This document shows positions 1 through 13,647 of a stretch of 64,000 nt of DNA, one piece after another. This stretch comes from Jackrogersella multiformis (lineage: Eukaryota > Ascomycota > Sordariomycetes > Xylariales > Hypoxylaceae): positions 930,001-994,000 of the forward strand of contig CADCXD010000009.1 of the NCBI GenBank assembly GCA_902806575.1, written 5' to 3'. Numbering within the stretch: the stretch's first letter is position 1; every line of letters starts with the position of its first letter. Under the pieces are notes generated by a model that worked only from the letters and a program-made list of their open reading frames with translations, made no database searches and was not told the DNA's origin. The position numbers were made by a program, and so were the translations under genes.

Positions 1-1649
1 AGTACGACTACTCAAAATCTACCGATCTCCTGCAACCCTGGGCTGCCCATATTAGCACCCTACTTTCTAGAGATATACCTAAAACCTTTGATATCACGCT
101 GATAACGCCATCAAAATCGTTCGAGCTCCATAAGTTCCTCCTTTCTTCTAGGTCACCTTACTTCCGGAGGAAACTCGCGGAGGCGCCTGAGTCAGAGACA
201 TGGAAACTGCCTCAGACTATTCCAGTTGAGTCATTTCAGGTCGTCCTTCGATATCTGTACCTAGGCGATATCCCGAGGGACCTGGTCGATGCCCGAAGTA
301 GCAGCACCGAGGAAGAGGTCTTAACTGGAGTTGATAAGATCAGCAAGCAGTTAGAGATTGATAAGCTATGGGAAGCTATTCTTTCAGGTAGCGATCGACG
401 ATTGGCACGACAAAGGCACCAGGATGAGGTTAATCGTGCTCAGGAACAAATCCATGTTTTTTTCCAAGAGAAAGTACTCGGACACAAGATGATCGTTGAC
501 AGCCGGAAGGTTCATGAAATCAAGTGGCCACACGATAATTCCATATTTGCGGACTGTCTCCTGCGAGCCGACGAGGGGGGCGATGAAGAAGAGGAGGATA
601 TCGACCAACAAGAGGAAACCAATACAATTCCTATTGGCCCAGGTGTCGAGCCGCGGGAACAGAATGGTTCAAAGAAAGCCAGAAAATCCGTCTTATATCC
701 TGCGCATAAAGCAATGCTCATTCGTTCGCCCTACTTCGAAACTATGTTTTCTGGTCCATTCCGCGAGGCTCAAGCATCGGAACATTTACGTATCATCAAG
801 GTGGATTGTCTGCCAGAGATCCTTGAAATCATTCTAACGTTTCTCTATACCGAAAAAATTGAATGTCCCCTCGAATATGGCCTAGATCTACTATACGCGT
901 CTGATATGCTGTTCTTGGACAAGATTAAGAACAAAGCTGCGGTCCTGATCAGTACATTAGGAAGCGGAAACAACAACGTTTTAATCGACCGGACGCATGC
1001 TCATGAAGGAAATGATGATGGGGAAATCGAGGTCGAGCCCATTAACGTATACGACGTTATACACGCAGCTTGGGATTTAAGGGTTCAGCGGCTGGAGGAA
1101 TTTGCTGCTCGGTATCTTGCATACCGCTTAGAAGATTACATCGATGAAGATGAGTTCACCGAGCTGATCCAGGAAAGTGCTTCGAGGCTCAAAATGAGAG
1201 AAGAGACGGATACAATTGAACTACTGGACGACATCAGGTTAGCTAATCTCTTCGTAATAATCATTTATACCTTTACTAATGATTCTTCTTATTCTAGGTA
1301 TTACTTATCCGACCGTTTCAGACTTCGGTTTGAGGATGCCGGGTTAGACGAGATGATGGACGAAACCGGCGAGATTAGCGCGACAGCAGTAGAAGTGCTA
1401 GCCTCCCAGGAAAGGGAAAACGACGTTAATATGATAGATGAGGCTGCGAACGGCACTAGTAAAGGAGAATGCGGCGATACCATTTCCGCCAAAGCAGATG
1501 TGGCAGAGGCCCTAGCTATCTCTGGCGGTGTAGTCAGAACTCTCGATGGCGAACTCGTCGAGGATGAATTCGCGTCCGACGCCATAAACTACCAGATCCT
1601 ATTGCATAAGATCGATAGAATGCTAGAAAAGCTAAAACTAGATGCGTAG
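1..1649 (+). CDS. ABTB1/Btb3-like protein with two BTB/POZ domains (5' partial)
   Basis: The reading frame is already open at base 3, so the N-terminus lies outside the window. Two BTB/POZ domains are visible. The first, near bases 100-270, contains the signature ITPSKSFELHKFLLSSRSPYF. The second, near bases 690-960, contains the signature YPAHKAMLIRSPYFETMF. An acidic stretch separates them (EEEEDIDQQEE). Two BTB domains in this order are typical of ankyrin-BTB proteins (human ABTB1, fission yeast Btb3), which act as substrate adaptors for cullin-3 ubiquitin ligases; ankyrin repeats would be expected upstream of the window. Bases 1238-1297 look like a 60-nt intron (GTTAGC donor, ACTAAT branch, CTAG acceptor) that keeps the frame and has no stop. 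Spliced, the protein reads DDIRYYLSDRF. The stop is TAG at 1647-1649. BTB identity is solid; the ABTB1 subtype is inferred. Confidence 0.8.
   Translation, partial: YDYSKSTDLLQPWAAHISTLLSRDIPKTFDITLITPSKSFELHKFLLSSRSPYFRRKLAEAPESETWKLPQTIPVESFQVVLRYLYLGDIPRDLVDARSSSTEEEVLTGVDKISKQLEIDKLWEAILSGSDRRLARQRHQDEVNRAQEQIHVFFQEKVLGHKMIVDSRKVHEIKWPHDNSIFADCLLRADEGGDEEEEDIDQQEETNTIPIGPGVEPREQNGSKKARKSVLYPAHKAMLIRSPYFETMFSGPFREAQASEHLRIIKVDCLPEILEIILTFLYTEKIECPLEYGLDLLYASDMLFLDKIKNKAAVLISTLGSGNNNVLIDRTHAHEGNDDGEIEVEPINVYDVIHAAWDLRVQRLEEFAARYLAYRLEDYIDEDEFTELIQESASRLKMREETDTIELLDDIRLANLFVIIIYTFTNDSSYSRYYLSDRFRLRFEDAGLDEMMDETGEISATAVEVLASQERENDVNMIDEAANGTSKGECGDTISAKADVAEALAISGGVVRTLDGELVEDEFASDAINYQILLHKIDRMLEKLKLDA
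1238..1297 (+). other. in-frame 60-nt intron in the BTB gene
   Basis: The stretch has a GTTAGC donor, an ACTAAT branch-like site and a TTCTAG acceptor. Its length is a multiple of three and it contains no stop codon, so retention would insert 20 residues (starting LANLFVIII) between two polar segments. The hydrophobic insert fits poorly with its surroundings, which favours splicing. Confidence 0.6.
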
Positions 1650-4600
1650 ATAGACGTCGCGTTCTATTAATGGCTAGGATAGCATACATGCGAGAGGATT
1701 TTCTCAAGACCCCTGAATCAAATTCTTGAAGATGCCTGCTATTAGTTCCAGTCCTGGAGTGATTTCTAACTTGTCTTGTAGACATGATCCTTCTTGATGC
1801 TGATAGTTAGACCGAACTCCTGTTGAGGTTATTCATTAGGGTCTTCCTTCCTCACAGCCAAGTCTGCAGTGTATGTGTATCATACTTAGGCAGTGCTATG
1901 GGGTTTAAAGGGGCTGGTTACGTTACTATGGCTTAGGACAGTTTCCCTATTACTCTCTGTTTGCAATTTTAACGAAATTTCCTTTCAGTATTAAAACATA
2001 CAATATAAGAGGTATGATTATTAATGCCTATCATCCGCTTGGTGATATGAGGCCTCACCGAGCATTCAACTCAGGGGGGTGGCTTATGCGCCAATGTGAA
2101 CGCCGATGTACCCGCAGCTTATGAGGAGTTATGGTATATATAGGTACGAACAATTACTGGGAGACTCGGATAACCTGCAAGTACTCTAATAATCTACATA
2201 TTGAGGAGCCCGAAGGATTTGAATCCATGATATTCATAAGCGAGTCGATCTTAACTTGTTAGTATAGGATAATTACGAGCATATAGAAAATGGGGTGGTC
2301 TGTACCTAGGTAGAGGACTTCAATATACGTCATATGATATACAGCTCACGACAATAAACCATGGGGATCGCTCGTAGTACGATTTAGAGTAGGATAATAT
2401 TCTCTTATAAGGATCTATGGCGTAAAGCCTAGAAGAAGTTGGCTAGTAAGAATGTAACATTTCAAAGTAGATTAATTAGAGTATACGTACCTAATACACT
2501 ATACAGCCGGGTTTCTGAAGTTGCACGCATGGAGACAATACCTGCTGTGATCCCATCACATATTCTGCCCCGTTACACCATCTATCCGAAGGTATCAACG
2601 ACCAACTACAAATATGGGAACTATTAGAGAATAGAAGATTCAATATGTTGATAATCTTAATCGATTTGACTAGAGTGTGCTAAAGTTGATCATATAAAAT
2701 CCGAATGACCACCTAGATTAAGAACATATGTCTGTCAACTGGCTTGAGCTGGTTAATTCTCCTATTCTATCGTCGTTATCACGGTATGGGAAGTTCAAGA
2801 GCTTCTGAGTAACAGAGTAACAGCTACCTGTTGGCTTTCCTTAGATTAAACACTATACCGGCATACAAAATTGCATATTTACTAGGGCTACCGGCATACA
2901 GGAGACGGCACGGTATTAACTCCCGGCATGTCGCCACACGTTCGTCAGCAATATACGAGCATTGTACTTGTATATAAGACATGATCGGCGGCCACTCACA
3001 CGCAGATAAGGCTACATAAGCCGCTGGCAATGGTCGGTTGCGCAGCAAATGAAATTTGCCGTGATACACATGCGAGCCTACTTGACTTACGGAACTCCCC
3101 CACTGGCTGGGATACGCCAGAGGATCGACACGTGAGGTGAGCGCTCGTACGTATGTGGAAAACTGATCTGTAGAGCCTAGAGAGCGATCCCCTGCTGATC
3201 GTCCTCGGCGTCCCAGCGAGCAGCGCGGGATGGGATCGGCGCCGGGTGTAGGGGGCGGCACATAGGGAGGCTGCATCCGGATTATGCTTACTTACGGACA
3301 TAGCAGAGATAGAGGAGGAGGAGAAATCCCCGAGCGGTCCTCGCCTAGCCTCGCTGCACTCCTCGACGTTGAGGTTATCCCGCGTGATGCTAACGCTCCT
3401 ACCTATCCCGTCCCTTTTCTGATCGGCCGATCTGGGTGTGATTGCGTGCAGAAAGTAGCGGGGGACTATGTGCATCCACCCCCTTTATTTACCAAGCAGC
3501 CAAGCTTGGTGATACATGAGCACTAAATATGTACTATATACTATATAAATATATCCAACGCAGGTGGCTTACGTTCGACGGAGCGGGCTAACTAACGGGC
3601 GCTCGTTAAAAGCCCCCGAATCGGTGTAGGTAGCGAGAGCGTCTCAGCTAGGCGACGCACGCGCGAGGGCTGACATACTACATACCTCATCATGAGTCGA
3701 GTGGGGACCTCGTCACGTTAGAAGCACGCGCGAGGCTGCAAATAATGAAGATTAGGCCAGGCGAAATTAAGGTCTTGCCACGAGGGTAGGCTTAGCGACT
3801 TGTCATAAATGTCGTTCTTATTTATGTTTCAGGTCATTCCGTGTCTTTCAACTTATAGCCTAACAAAGACAGAAGAAGCAAGAAGATATCAAAGGTACCA
3901 ACTTATATGTACATACCTACCTACATATGTAGTTCGGCAAGGAGCGTGTATAAATTTTCGTGGAAGGGCGTGATCCTGTCAGCCACGTGAATAACAATAC
4001 ACGCTGGGTTCTTTTAGCGCGAGGAGGCGTCATGTTTGTTTCGATATGATTTGATATCAAATTATGAGCGGATACTGGCCGAGAAACATACCTCTTTGGG
4101 ATAGCTCTTCCCATGCCGTGGGCAAGCTAGGTACTTGCTTATTATTACCTTAACAAGCCACTGCCGCTGGGATGGTTCCGGGGAACTAGCTGAGTAAGAT
4201 CATGAGTCGACCTATTACAAGCTAGCGACTCATAGCACTCGATATATGTACCTCTAAATGCGGTATTCTCAGCTCATCCCTTAGGGAGGCTACAGCTGCA
4301 CCTAAGAGGCAGGGTAATCTCGGGAGTCTAGGAAGCTTACGGGATTATTAGCCTTCTAGGCCATGACTATCACTTTCTGTCATATATTATACGAAACCAG
4401 CCAATGTCGAGCTTGGTATTATAATTCAGAGCTGCTAGGGTCACTGAAGAAGTTGACAGCTTCCCACCGGATGGAACCGAGGTATGTATATACATACATA
4501 GGACTAATAATCAGGTGAGGGAACTACAGCGTAATCCTATTACTTCCTAAAAGGTGCCTGCATGTGTATGCCTTACCGTTTTAGAAGAAGGTAACCTAGA

Positions 4601-7600
4601 GTTATGTGCTCCTCGAGATATATGTAGCAACGTCAAGTATGCACTACACGCGTACATATAGCTACGTTTCGGGTATTTAAATATCAACTATTAGAAATAT
4701 CTTAAGAGTTAATAATAATACTCAGGAGATTCATAGTGCATCGTATATACATGCAATGTACGCCCCTGGGTCGATAGGCATGACTGCTTTGTCGGAGCTT
4801 ATTAATGGGAGATTGGTGAAGAGGGATAAGGCCATGTTGACAACGTCCTCTAATGCGAGTATTAAGGTGGTTGCTATTTTGATGTCATTGCGAGAAGTAT
4901 TACGGTAGTGTATGTATGTAACTGCCTTAAAGCTATTACAAGGTGGACTCGTAAGAATCCTGTTCATCCTAGACCCCTGCCTGCAGTCCCAGCCCAGCGG
5001 TCTGGGTGAAATCGAGGATCTCCGGGTGTGACAATCTCACTCGACTGATAAGTAAGGCTGCCAACATAGGTAAAAAAAATTAAAGAAAAGAAATACTCGC
5101 TTAATCATAGCTTACACGTGTAAGAAGCCTGTTGTGATATGTGACCTGTAGCTTTAACAACTGGATCTAGGGTTCCCACTCGGCATTATGACAGGTGCAA
5201 TTTATCTAAATTTGAACACGTACCTTCGCATAGAGCCGTATCTGCAGAGTTACCTATCATGTGTTCAATGGGTAGCCGACAACGGAGCATTGTTCTCTCA
5301 TATGTGACCCCTGTGACCTAGTTAGGCCGAGAGGTAACGATTCACAAAGACAGTGTATCCAATGAAAGATGCTATTTTCCATAAGTAATTTTGGACTAAA
5401 TATCCCTATAAGCAACAACGAAGCGGGATGAGCCGAGTAAAATAGATAATAGGTTAAAAGGGGGGGAGGCTTATTATCTACATGGTACATTAGGTATTAT
5501 ACACGCACCTAGGTGGAAGTTAATAAAACTACATCTATTGTATTATTAAACCCGTCCAATTCCTGTTAGATTGAGCAGACACGCCGGTTTGAATAGGGTA
5601 TCATCGGAGAAATGCTAATAGGCTGTCAAGTTTCAAAGGAATGTGACCTTACCGGTGGTGCTTGCAATGGATGCCTACTCGACTGCCTTGTAGTTTTACG
5701 TCCATAATACATGGTGCTAAGTAGCTTTCGTAGCGCTCGGAATTCAACTTGGCATGTAACCAACCGCTTATAAAGATTGGCAAAAGGAGGTATAACGTGG
5801 CTGATATAGGTTACGAGATGGCCGAAGGATACATATCTCGCCTAAGGAGCAGATCTCCGCGGCAAGACTCACACTTTTGATAGCATCATGCTTTTTTTGT
5901 CGAACGGTGTGGCTCTATTTACAGAGAGATATCAACTTTTTACTGAGTACATCTTACTCGTAGCCTTTCACGAGGCACACTGAGCAGATCGTTTAGTGCC
6001 TGATTTTACTGGTAGCTTCGGTAATAAGGTAAGAGGACATAATATTACCAGGTTGTCTTTAAGATCAAGTGAACAAATTAAGCTAAAGTTCGGTGATCAA
6101 TCTTTATACATGGCTGCGTACCTAGCCAAAGTTGACTTCCTACTAAGCAGAGGGACAGACTGTAACCAACTTCGCCGGGAAGTTCGTTACACAGTCTTGT
6201 CGAAGCGTATGAAGCCTCAGTGGTCGAAACTAAATAGAAAACTGCATTGTCTCGCTTTGAAGGCCAACGCTGAATGCGGCTCGGCTCGATATTTCTTGGA
6301 CTTCGCTGCAGGCTAAGGGCCATGGAACCCCTTGCTCGAGCAAAATCCTACGTCCTCAGCACATCCAATATAACATGCATGCCGTGTTGGTACAAGCTCT
6401 CAGGGGAGATCTAGACCATTAGATGTCTTATAGAAGCAGCCACATCAGACCATATTAGGGGAGAGTTGGCAGATATCGAGTGATACCTAGCAAGCACCGG
6501 GATATATTCCGACTCTTCGAGGGATTCTTCAAGTCGGGAACGTAGCTTGGCTAGCAGACTTGGTTGCTAGAATTATCGTGAAGTAACAAAGGCAACTATG
6601 ATATGCAATGACATAGATCGCCTGTCATCCTTACGGAAGCCTGTGCATGCTGCGATGCTAAGTCGAGCCCGCATATATGTACGGAATTGATTCCTGCGTC
6701 GTTGCTGCTGCAAAGCATACTGGACTATCACGGCTTTCGGGTATCTTAGGGAGTGTAACGAGCTCTGGGGTTGGGTGCTGCTGGCGAATCCAAAGCAGGT
6801 AAGTCGTCACTGAAGATTCTGGTCTATGTGCGATCCTATCCGATTCCTAAATGGCCCGATGTGGTACTTCATGTAAAGCACAAACGTGATAGTCGGCAGG
6901 TACCTGATATGCGTAGTTTGTATTGCTGTTCTGTGTCGGCGTGATTGGAGGAGCTCGACTCCCCGCTTCGTCTCATAGCTGTGAGCTGACCATCGAGTAG
7001 GGGTCTTCGAGTGTCCGATACTACGGAAGACGAGGTGGAATATTTGACATGTTGTCTAGTCTACGTCGGGCATCAGTTCAGGGCCATTCCTGTGATTTGT
7101 CGTTGGGCGTCGTTGGGGAGGGGTGTTGCGGCATAGTCTGAAAGGGAAATGCGTTGTATCTGCCTTAAAACACTCATAATGCCTGGAGAAGATCATGTAA
7201 ACTAGGTAGTTGTCGTGCTTTGGAGGCTAAGCTTCTTAGAGTTGTAACTTATCATCATAGCTAACACCGTATTTTGATATTAATAAACTACCTAGATAGA
7301 CGATAATATGCCTTCAAACGATGAATATTTTTAATCTCGCGGAATTAAATGTAAGTCCTACGTAAGTCTTGTGAGGGTAAATAACTTCATCACAACTCAA
7401 CAACTAACATAAGCATTCTCTTGTCTATGTCGATCTCATAAGTCTATCCTAATTAAGAAAGCTCCTGGTCCCTGGAAAGATGCGAGAATGAATATGGATG
7501 ATTGATGGGGAAGATTTCCATGGTTCGGGACCAATAGCCCTTGCTCAGATCGTCGATCCCACTACCCCGTCTCGAACGAATTCGGTTATCACCCCCGATG

Positions 7601-10600
7601 GATTTTACTGTACTGTATTTTGAAGGAATTATTATAGCCGCAGGTAGCATCAATCGAGTGCAACACGTTACGATGACATAGAGGACTCTGAACAGCTGAC
7701 GTTAGGGAACGAATCCCCTTAAGACTCGGATTCCGGAGATAAATGCACTGGTGAAAATTGGCCTTACAACGATAAAAAAAAAAAAGCTAATAGGGCTAAC
7801 TACCTAGGTAGATATCCTGTCGACCAGTTTCTCGATAGCCTAATAGGTTGACTGTTCACGTCGTTTCTTTCTAGTCGTCGTAGCTTAAAATGGTATGGTC
7901 TTCTGTACCTCGTCGAGCAGTATTATCGAACGAGATGCAAAACTAGTGATCCGCACATTTCCGTAGGCTTGCCTCTTAATAGTTGGGGGAATAGTGGTCG
8001 AGGCTATGAAATCAGACCATAATTTGGCTTAGCTATCGCGGTGGATAGAATTGTTAAGAAAACCATGAATCTGTGACGCGTTTACACGCCTAATCTTTAG
8101 AGGGCAGCACTAATAGTAGGCCAATACTTACGACTGGAGAACAACTAGAAACGGTAGGCATTACTCATTTAACAGATTTGCTGGTGATATCTCATCCAGA
8201 AGAAACGATGATTGCCTTCTTGAATACCTACCTAGGTAGGTATGTAGGTAGGTATTTAGGTTAAAAGAGAGGCGATGCTGAAATAACTATTATAATAGCA
8301 TTATTATTAAGAGTGATGACATCGATTCAAGGAAGGTAAACCGAGAAAACTCAACTGCTCATTAAAGAAAAAAGATTGGATTACATAGTAGGGGTGAGGA
8401 TCGACATACTAAGTAGTAGACGGCGTGGGTTTAAGGCGCTATCGGGGGAGTAGCTTGCGGGAGCCGCGGTGACATAAGATCAGCATGGCGCCGTAGCGCT
8501 GGTCGCTTAGAGAAAATCCCCAGGTGCTCCATGTCAGATGAGGATAGAGTGAGGTATAATAACTGTACTACTAGTGTAGTGTACATACCTGGGTAATATG
8601 TAGGAAGACCAACCAGCAGAGTGGACGGAATAATTTATACGCTATTTAGTAGGCAGTTCGTGGGGAGAGGTGTAAATTATTTCTGTCATCCAATCTTCGA
8701 CCAACAATATCTATCACTATTAACAAGGATTGATCTAGAGCCTCCGAAGTAGCCCCGTCTTTCAATGTCCATTTCGAGTTAGTTGTAGATGTCTGGCCTC
8801 GTTTCTTCTTCACCATCTGTACTTAGCCTTTGTAAATTTGGTTGAGGCTGATAAACTGATCTGATCAGTAGAATTCTGGGAGATATCGTATTTGGAGATC
8901 AGTCTAATATCAAAGAAGCTCTCAAGACAGGAAGGATTAAGGAAGACTTTTATGTAAAATGTATGATATATTAAATATATATAAGTACCTAAGTACTTAC
9001 ATAATACGTGCTTCATATACCCCCCTTTTGTGAAGATATTTCTTCATGGTGTAGTTAGCCTATTGTTTTTAATAGTATTAATATTTACGAACACAAGGTA
9101 AGTGCCGATTGGTGAAAGGCCGACATGATAATATGTCTTTCTAAGTTTTAATAAGCATTGGTTTTAATTCATCTGACCAACTCGTCATGTTGGGTGTATG
9201 TATGCTTGGACCTAGAGCTGTAATACATACGGCATACCTAGGTACATTTAAGCGATCACTTTAATACCTACCTAGTAGCAGCGTGTATTAATTACTTCAG
9301 GTAGACGCTATGTACCTACCTAGGTATGATGCAGTATGTTCTGGCGTCGATCTAGCGTGCCGTCATGCAAGCCTCAACTCACTTTTTCATGTTCTCGAGC
9401 GATCCGCAAGTAAAGTGGCTACCTAGGTAGGTAAAAAGCAAGTCAAGCTAGACTTCACGTGTTTTTTAGTTTTAATAGTTTTTATTCTTTTTAGCTTCTT
9501 AGTCGCTTGGACTTGTCGTTTTCACTGTTGTTAGTGATTGCACATAGTAATGTGTAATGTAGAAACCGAAAAACGTTGCTAACGTGTTATGCATAGTGCG
9601 GCTATGCCTGAAGTATTGGATGGATAATATCGTTAAGCTCTCTTAACTTATATACTATGACGGGCTCACTTGACGCCTCACCGTCCCAACATCCAACTTT
9701 AAGAGATCATAGCATCAGACGAAGCATCGAATACGACTGTAGATGTCTCGACATATTTTTATTTACTATGTATTAGGCGAGTATTAATCCTAGGTAGTCC
9801 GGGGTACGTAGTGATACACTGAAGCATGCGGAGTTTTGATGACTTGGCTCGTGCCAGATTACTCGGAACTTGTTTGTCCCTTTCTGCCCTTTATGCCTTT
9901 CCTCACGGGGTGTCTCGCTTTGGGAGCTAAGGTGTCAGGGAGACAGGGATTTGTAGAGCTGCTATCCCGAACGGGAGCACGCCATCCCTGTTCGAGTTCT
10001 AGGCTGTCGATCATAAACCACGTTAAGGGGCAGAACCCGCAGAGGGGGCCAAAGTCATGACTCTAAAAGAAAGAGACTAAAAAGACACTGTAAATAATAC
10101 CTAGGTACTATTAGTAAATCCCAGGGCAGAATAAACCCTTGCTAACCACAGACCACCCTGCGTTAGCGAGCAGATTCCTGGCGCCAAGTGGACGATCATA
10201 TGAGATTAGCCTTCGTTTCTAAAAGAAAGAAAGAAAAAGCCTCCGAATGTTTATTACAAGAAACATCCCGTCAATGGTATTAGCTTTCAATATTTGGTGA
10301 TGCTTGAATCTTGCTGAAGGCCACCCATACTACATATGCTACCCATGCTACCCATACAATAGATGAGAAATACGAACAGTCATGTCACCTTTTGGTTGCT
10401 GTATGCACTCCTAGCACTCCTAGCACTCCTAGCACTCCTAGCACTCCTAGCACTCCTAGCACTCCTAGCACTCCTAGCACTCCTAGCACTCCTAGCACTC
10501 CTGGCACTCACTTCATTATTTCGTCATCTTCAGAGCTGAGCTACATAGTACATAGTACATAGTAATGACATGGATCTATGCGTATTACGTATGAGAGCAT

Positions 10601-12660
10601 AAGTTTGTTTAATAGGTGTATCTCCTATCGCCAAGAATTGTGGTTCGCTTCTGGGGCTGGCCATGCAGCCATGGACCCCTTCTTTGTACATACTAGTATT
10701 GTACATGGTACTATGGAGGTAGTCTGTAGTCCGTGGTAGTCTGTAGTAGTCTGTGGAGCTTGATATGCAAAGATCCTCTCTTCGGATATTCCTCCCACAG
10801 GGCACTTCGCTGCATGATCTGGTAGGGCTCATCTCCATCTTCTACTTTCAATGTACTATGACGACCAAACAAACGCGGGCAGCTACGGCTTTCAATCATT
10901 TCCCCTTGGCCTAATCTCTAGCGAATCTATTTAATTAGCATTGATCTAGGTAAGCTTGCTTAATACTTGCGTCCATATATAGCCTTTACGAAGCACACCA
11001 GAAAGGACTTGTTAGCACGCGAGATGCCTGCTTGCTCACCTTACCACAGAGGCAGAACTAAAGGACGAGTACATTACCTAGATGAAATCATAAACACCTG
11101 GTAATAAGAGATAAACAAGTAAACAAATAAATATCAACAAACTCGCGCATGGGTTAGGTTCATCTGTTAAGCACGGCAACTTCTGTACCGAATGACTCCT
11201 TGTTGCAAGTCTTGATCAATGCTGTTGCCGTTGATCCCGAACGAGTCGGACAAGGTAGGTAGGCAGGCAGCGGCAGGGTAGGCAGACAGAGAGCTAGCCA
11301 GATAGATCTGACAATCTGCAGCATGGTCTAAACAGATCAAAACATTTTGGGACGCCCAGCAGCAGCAGTCATCCGAAAGAAAGATTGACAGATGCACAGA
11401 GAACCATTGTCCATTGTAGCATGTGTTGTCAGGGCTCGTGGGGAGGGACGGCATAAGATCAGCTTGTCAATCCGGTCACAGCACAGGCTCGGCAGGGCTT
11501 AAAAGACATGTCGACGAAGCTTTTGCGGCACCAACCTCGAGTCTATTGTCGTCTCAAGTCCCCTACTCCACATGAACTAAACTGGGTCCCTTGTCCGAAG
11601 TGTACGAAGTGTACCAAGACAGGGGTCATAGACCAACTATCCGCACGGCAGTTTGCCCTTAAGGGGAAATGGTAGGCCGGGTGTGCCATGCACCCAGCAA
11701 TAACCACGACCATACATAGTACCACGACCACATATTCAACGAGGATGTTAGTTCTTGGCTAGCCAAGACTTTTAGAGGAGGAGGTAAAAGATGAAGAACA
11801 AGAAGGGATGAGCTTAAACGGTCCACCGGGGATGTCCAGAGTGCAGAAGACCACGCACACGGACGTCTTATTAGACCCTTGCTGGTGCATGGGCCTAGCC
11901 AGTAGCCGTTTGACCTTGAGCGATCCCACGAGAATCCCAGCGGAGCCGTTCTCCTACCTACGCCCATCCTTTCGATCTCACCCACATGTAGTGTAGTATA
12001 CCTACCTAAGTAGTGTAGTGTACACACACGCTCACGCAGCTCTTCTACCGTCAATACGTACTGTACGTTACTGCCTTTGTATCAGCCCATATATGGGGAA
12101 TTTTGGGACCACTAAAAAGAGGCGGGCGAGCATAAGCAGTTCCAGAGTCCCATCGCCGCACATGGAACTCCAAATACATCGACGCTCGCCCATTAATAAG
12201 GGGCGCTATATGTACTTGCCGAAGATGCAGGAGTACCCTTCGATACCGGCGATCTACTGTTGATTTTAACCCAGGTCTGCCGTGACCCACACCAAATTTG
12301 TGACAGTTGTTCTCCAGGGATTCCTGTGTGGATTGACGCTTGATCGTCGTTTATATTATACCATCCGGGAAGATCTGATAGATACATCGTCAACCCTCGT
12401 CGCTCACCCACTATCTGCCGTCCATACTTAAGTATCCACACTCCCCGTACATATCCTCTCGAGTTGTCGTCCACTAGATCATTAATCGCCTCTCCATACC
12501 GAGGATACTACGAGTGATATCTCATCCACTAAATACCCAGCAGTCCTTACCAACTAATATATACGACTATTGTCGACCAAAATTCTTAAGTCCTAATACA
12601 GCCATCTTGAGGAGAGCTTCTCGAGATATATTACCCTATTCCAACATAATACAAATAAAA
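1650..12660. other. 11-kb AT-rich gene desert
   Basis: No open frame here looks like a protein. The short ORFs overlap on both strands and have no family features. The stretch holds many copies of the TACCTAGGTA palindrome (for example near 2303, 7800, 8226-8245, 9315, 9420 and 10100), a GC-richer island at about 2880-3780 with no coherent frame, and a nine-base tandem repeat at 10405-10503. The last kilobase before the zinc-finger gene is less AT-rich and probably contains its promoter and leader. The AT richness and scattered stops would fit old RIP-mutated DNA, but no transposon domain can be read. Confidence 0.6.
10405..10503. repeat. 9-bp minisatellite, 11 units
   Basis: Eleven head-to-tail copies of GCACTCCTA, the last one ending in G instead of A, followed by a partial unit GCACTCACT. 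One frame would read as a Thr-Pro-Ser repeat, but there is no gene context, so it is treated as noncoding. Confidence 0.95.
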
Positions 12661-13647
12661 ATGGCCACAGCCATGTACGCAATGCAGCCTGGTGCTCAGT
12701 ACGGATACCCGCAACCGCCTCCTTCGCCTCCAATGGACGAAACCTCGAAGTGTTCCCTACCCTCGATTTCCAACTTATTAGTAATGGCAGACGCTGGATC
12801 GCCCACGACCGAGCAATCACCTCAGTCGCAAGGTATGAGCCGATCACGACCCTTCCTAATAGGATCAACGTACTAACCCGCAGTGTAGCACCGTCAGTGA
12901 AGGTAGAGACTCGGCCGAACTCGTCTCATTGTGCGAGTAACGGTCCCTCACGAGCAGCTCTACCCCCCACGCCTCCTATGAGTTCAGATGCTTCTTTCGA
13001 GGGCTACAATTCACCCTCGACGAGATCAGTTTCCGTCGTATCAGCTCACAACTACTATTACGAGACGACACCGCCCCTGGAGGATGTTCACCGCCATCAA
13101 ATGACAGCAGCTGTTGCACCTCGTATGCCTATACAAGCTACAGCATATTCGCAACACCCTTATGCGGCGCCGTACCTAGGGCAGACGACAATGCCACCTT
13201 ACTATCCCGCCGGCCTCCCTGGAGTTCAGTCAGCGCATTCGCAGATCTCTGGTCTCTACTATCAGAGACCACTACCGCAGGTTTGTCTAGTCTAGTTCAA
13301 CAGGCCAGAAAATAGATATGCTAATTTAGCCGCAGGCGTTCCCTCCGCTACCAGTTACAGTGTCTCTATCGGCAGGTCCAGGGTCCAACCCGTGGCAACA
13401 TCATCACTACATCTCGCCTTCTTCTGCAGCTTCTTTTCCGCAATCGCAAGACCGCTACATCTGCCAAACTTGCAATAAAGCATTCTCGAGGCCGAGCTCT
13501 CTACGAATTCATAGTCACTCTCACACAGGCGAGAAGCCCTTCAAGTGCCCTCACGCGGGCTGCGGCAAAGCTTTCAGTGTTCGAAGCAACATGAAGAGAC
13601 ACGAGCGCGGATGTCACGATAATAGCAGCACATCTCACCACCGTTAA
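12661..13647 (+). CDS. C2H2 zinc-finger transcription factor, FlbC-like
   Basis: The three-exon model is 12661-12832, 12889-13280 and 13336-13647, giving 291 residues. Intron 1 (56 nt) has GTATGA, TACTAAC and TGTAG. Its nearer CAG acceptor would create an immediate TAG, so the second AG is chosen. Intron 2 is 55 nt. The N-terminal two thirds is Pro/Ser/Tyr/Gln-rich and probably an activation region. Two fingers lie at the C-terminus: C231, C234, H247, H251, then C259, C264, H277, H282, joined by a HTGEKPF linker, with only nine residues after the last His. A paired C-terminal finger with the RPSSLRIHSHSHTGEKPF block resembles Aspergillus FlbC, a conidiation regulator; that assignment is from memory and moderate. 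The ATG at 12661 follows an A-rich leader and precedes GCC, a good fungal start context. Confidence 0.85.

Noticed and set aside
2205..2240. tRNA T-arm-like words (GGATTTGAATCC here; GGATTCGAATC near 27322)
   Set aside because: No acceptor stem, D-arm or anticodon arm could be folded around them by eye.
5996..6316. 106-codon frame in the gene desert
   Set aside because: The opposite strand is also open over the same bases and neither has family features.
6658..7050. Minus-strand frame starting MSNIPPRLP with three internal stops, possibly a RIP-decayed gene
   Set aside because: Three stops in 131 codons is not clearly fewer than chance, and a second frame is equally open; no homology is recognised.
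10405..10503. CRISPR-like direct repeats
   Set aside because: Units are contiguous 9-mers without spacers; an ordinary minisatellite in a eukaryotic genome.
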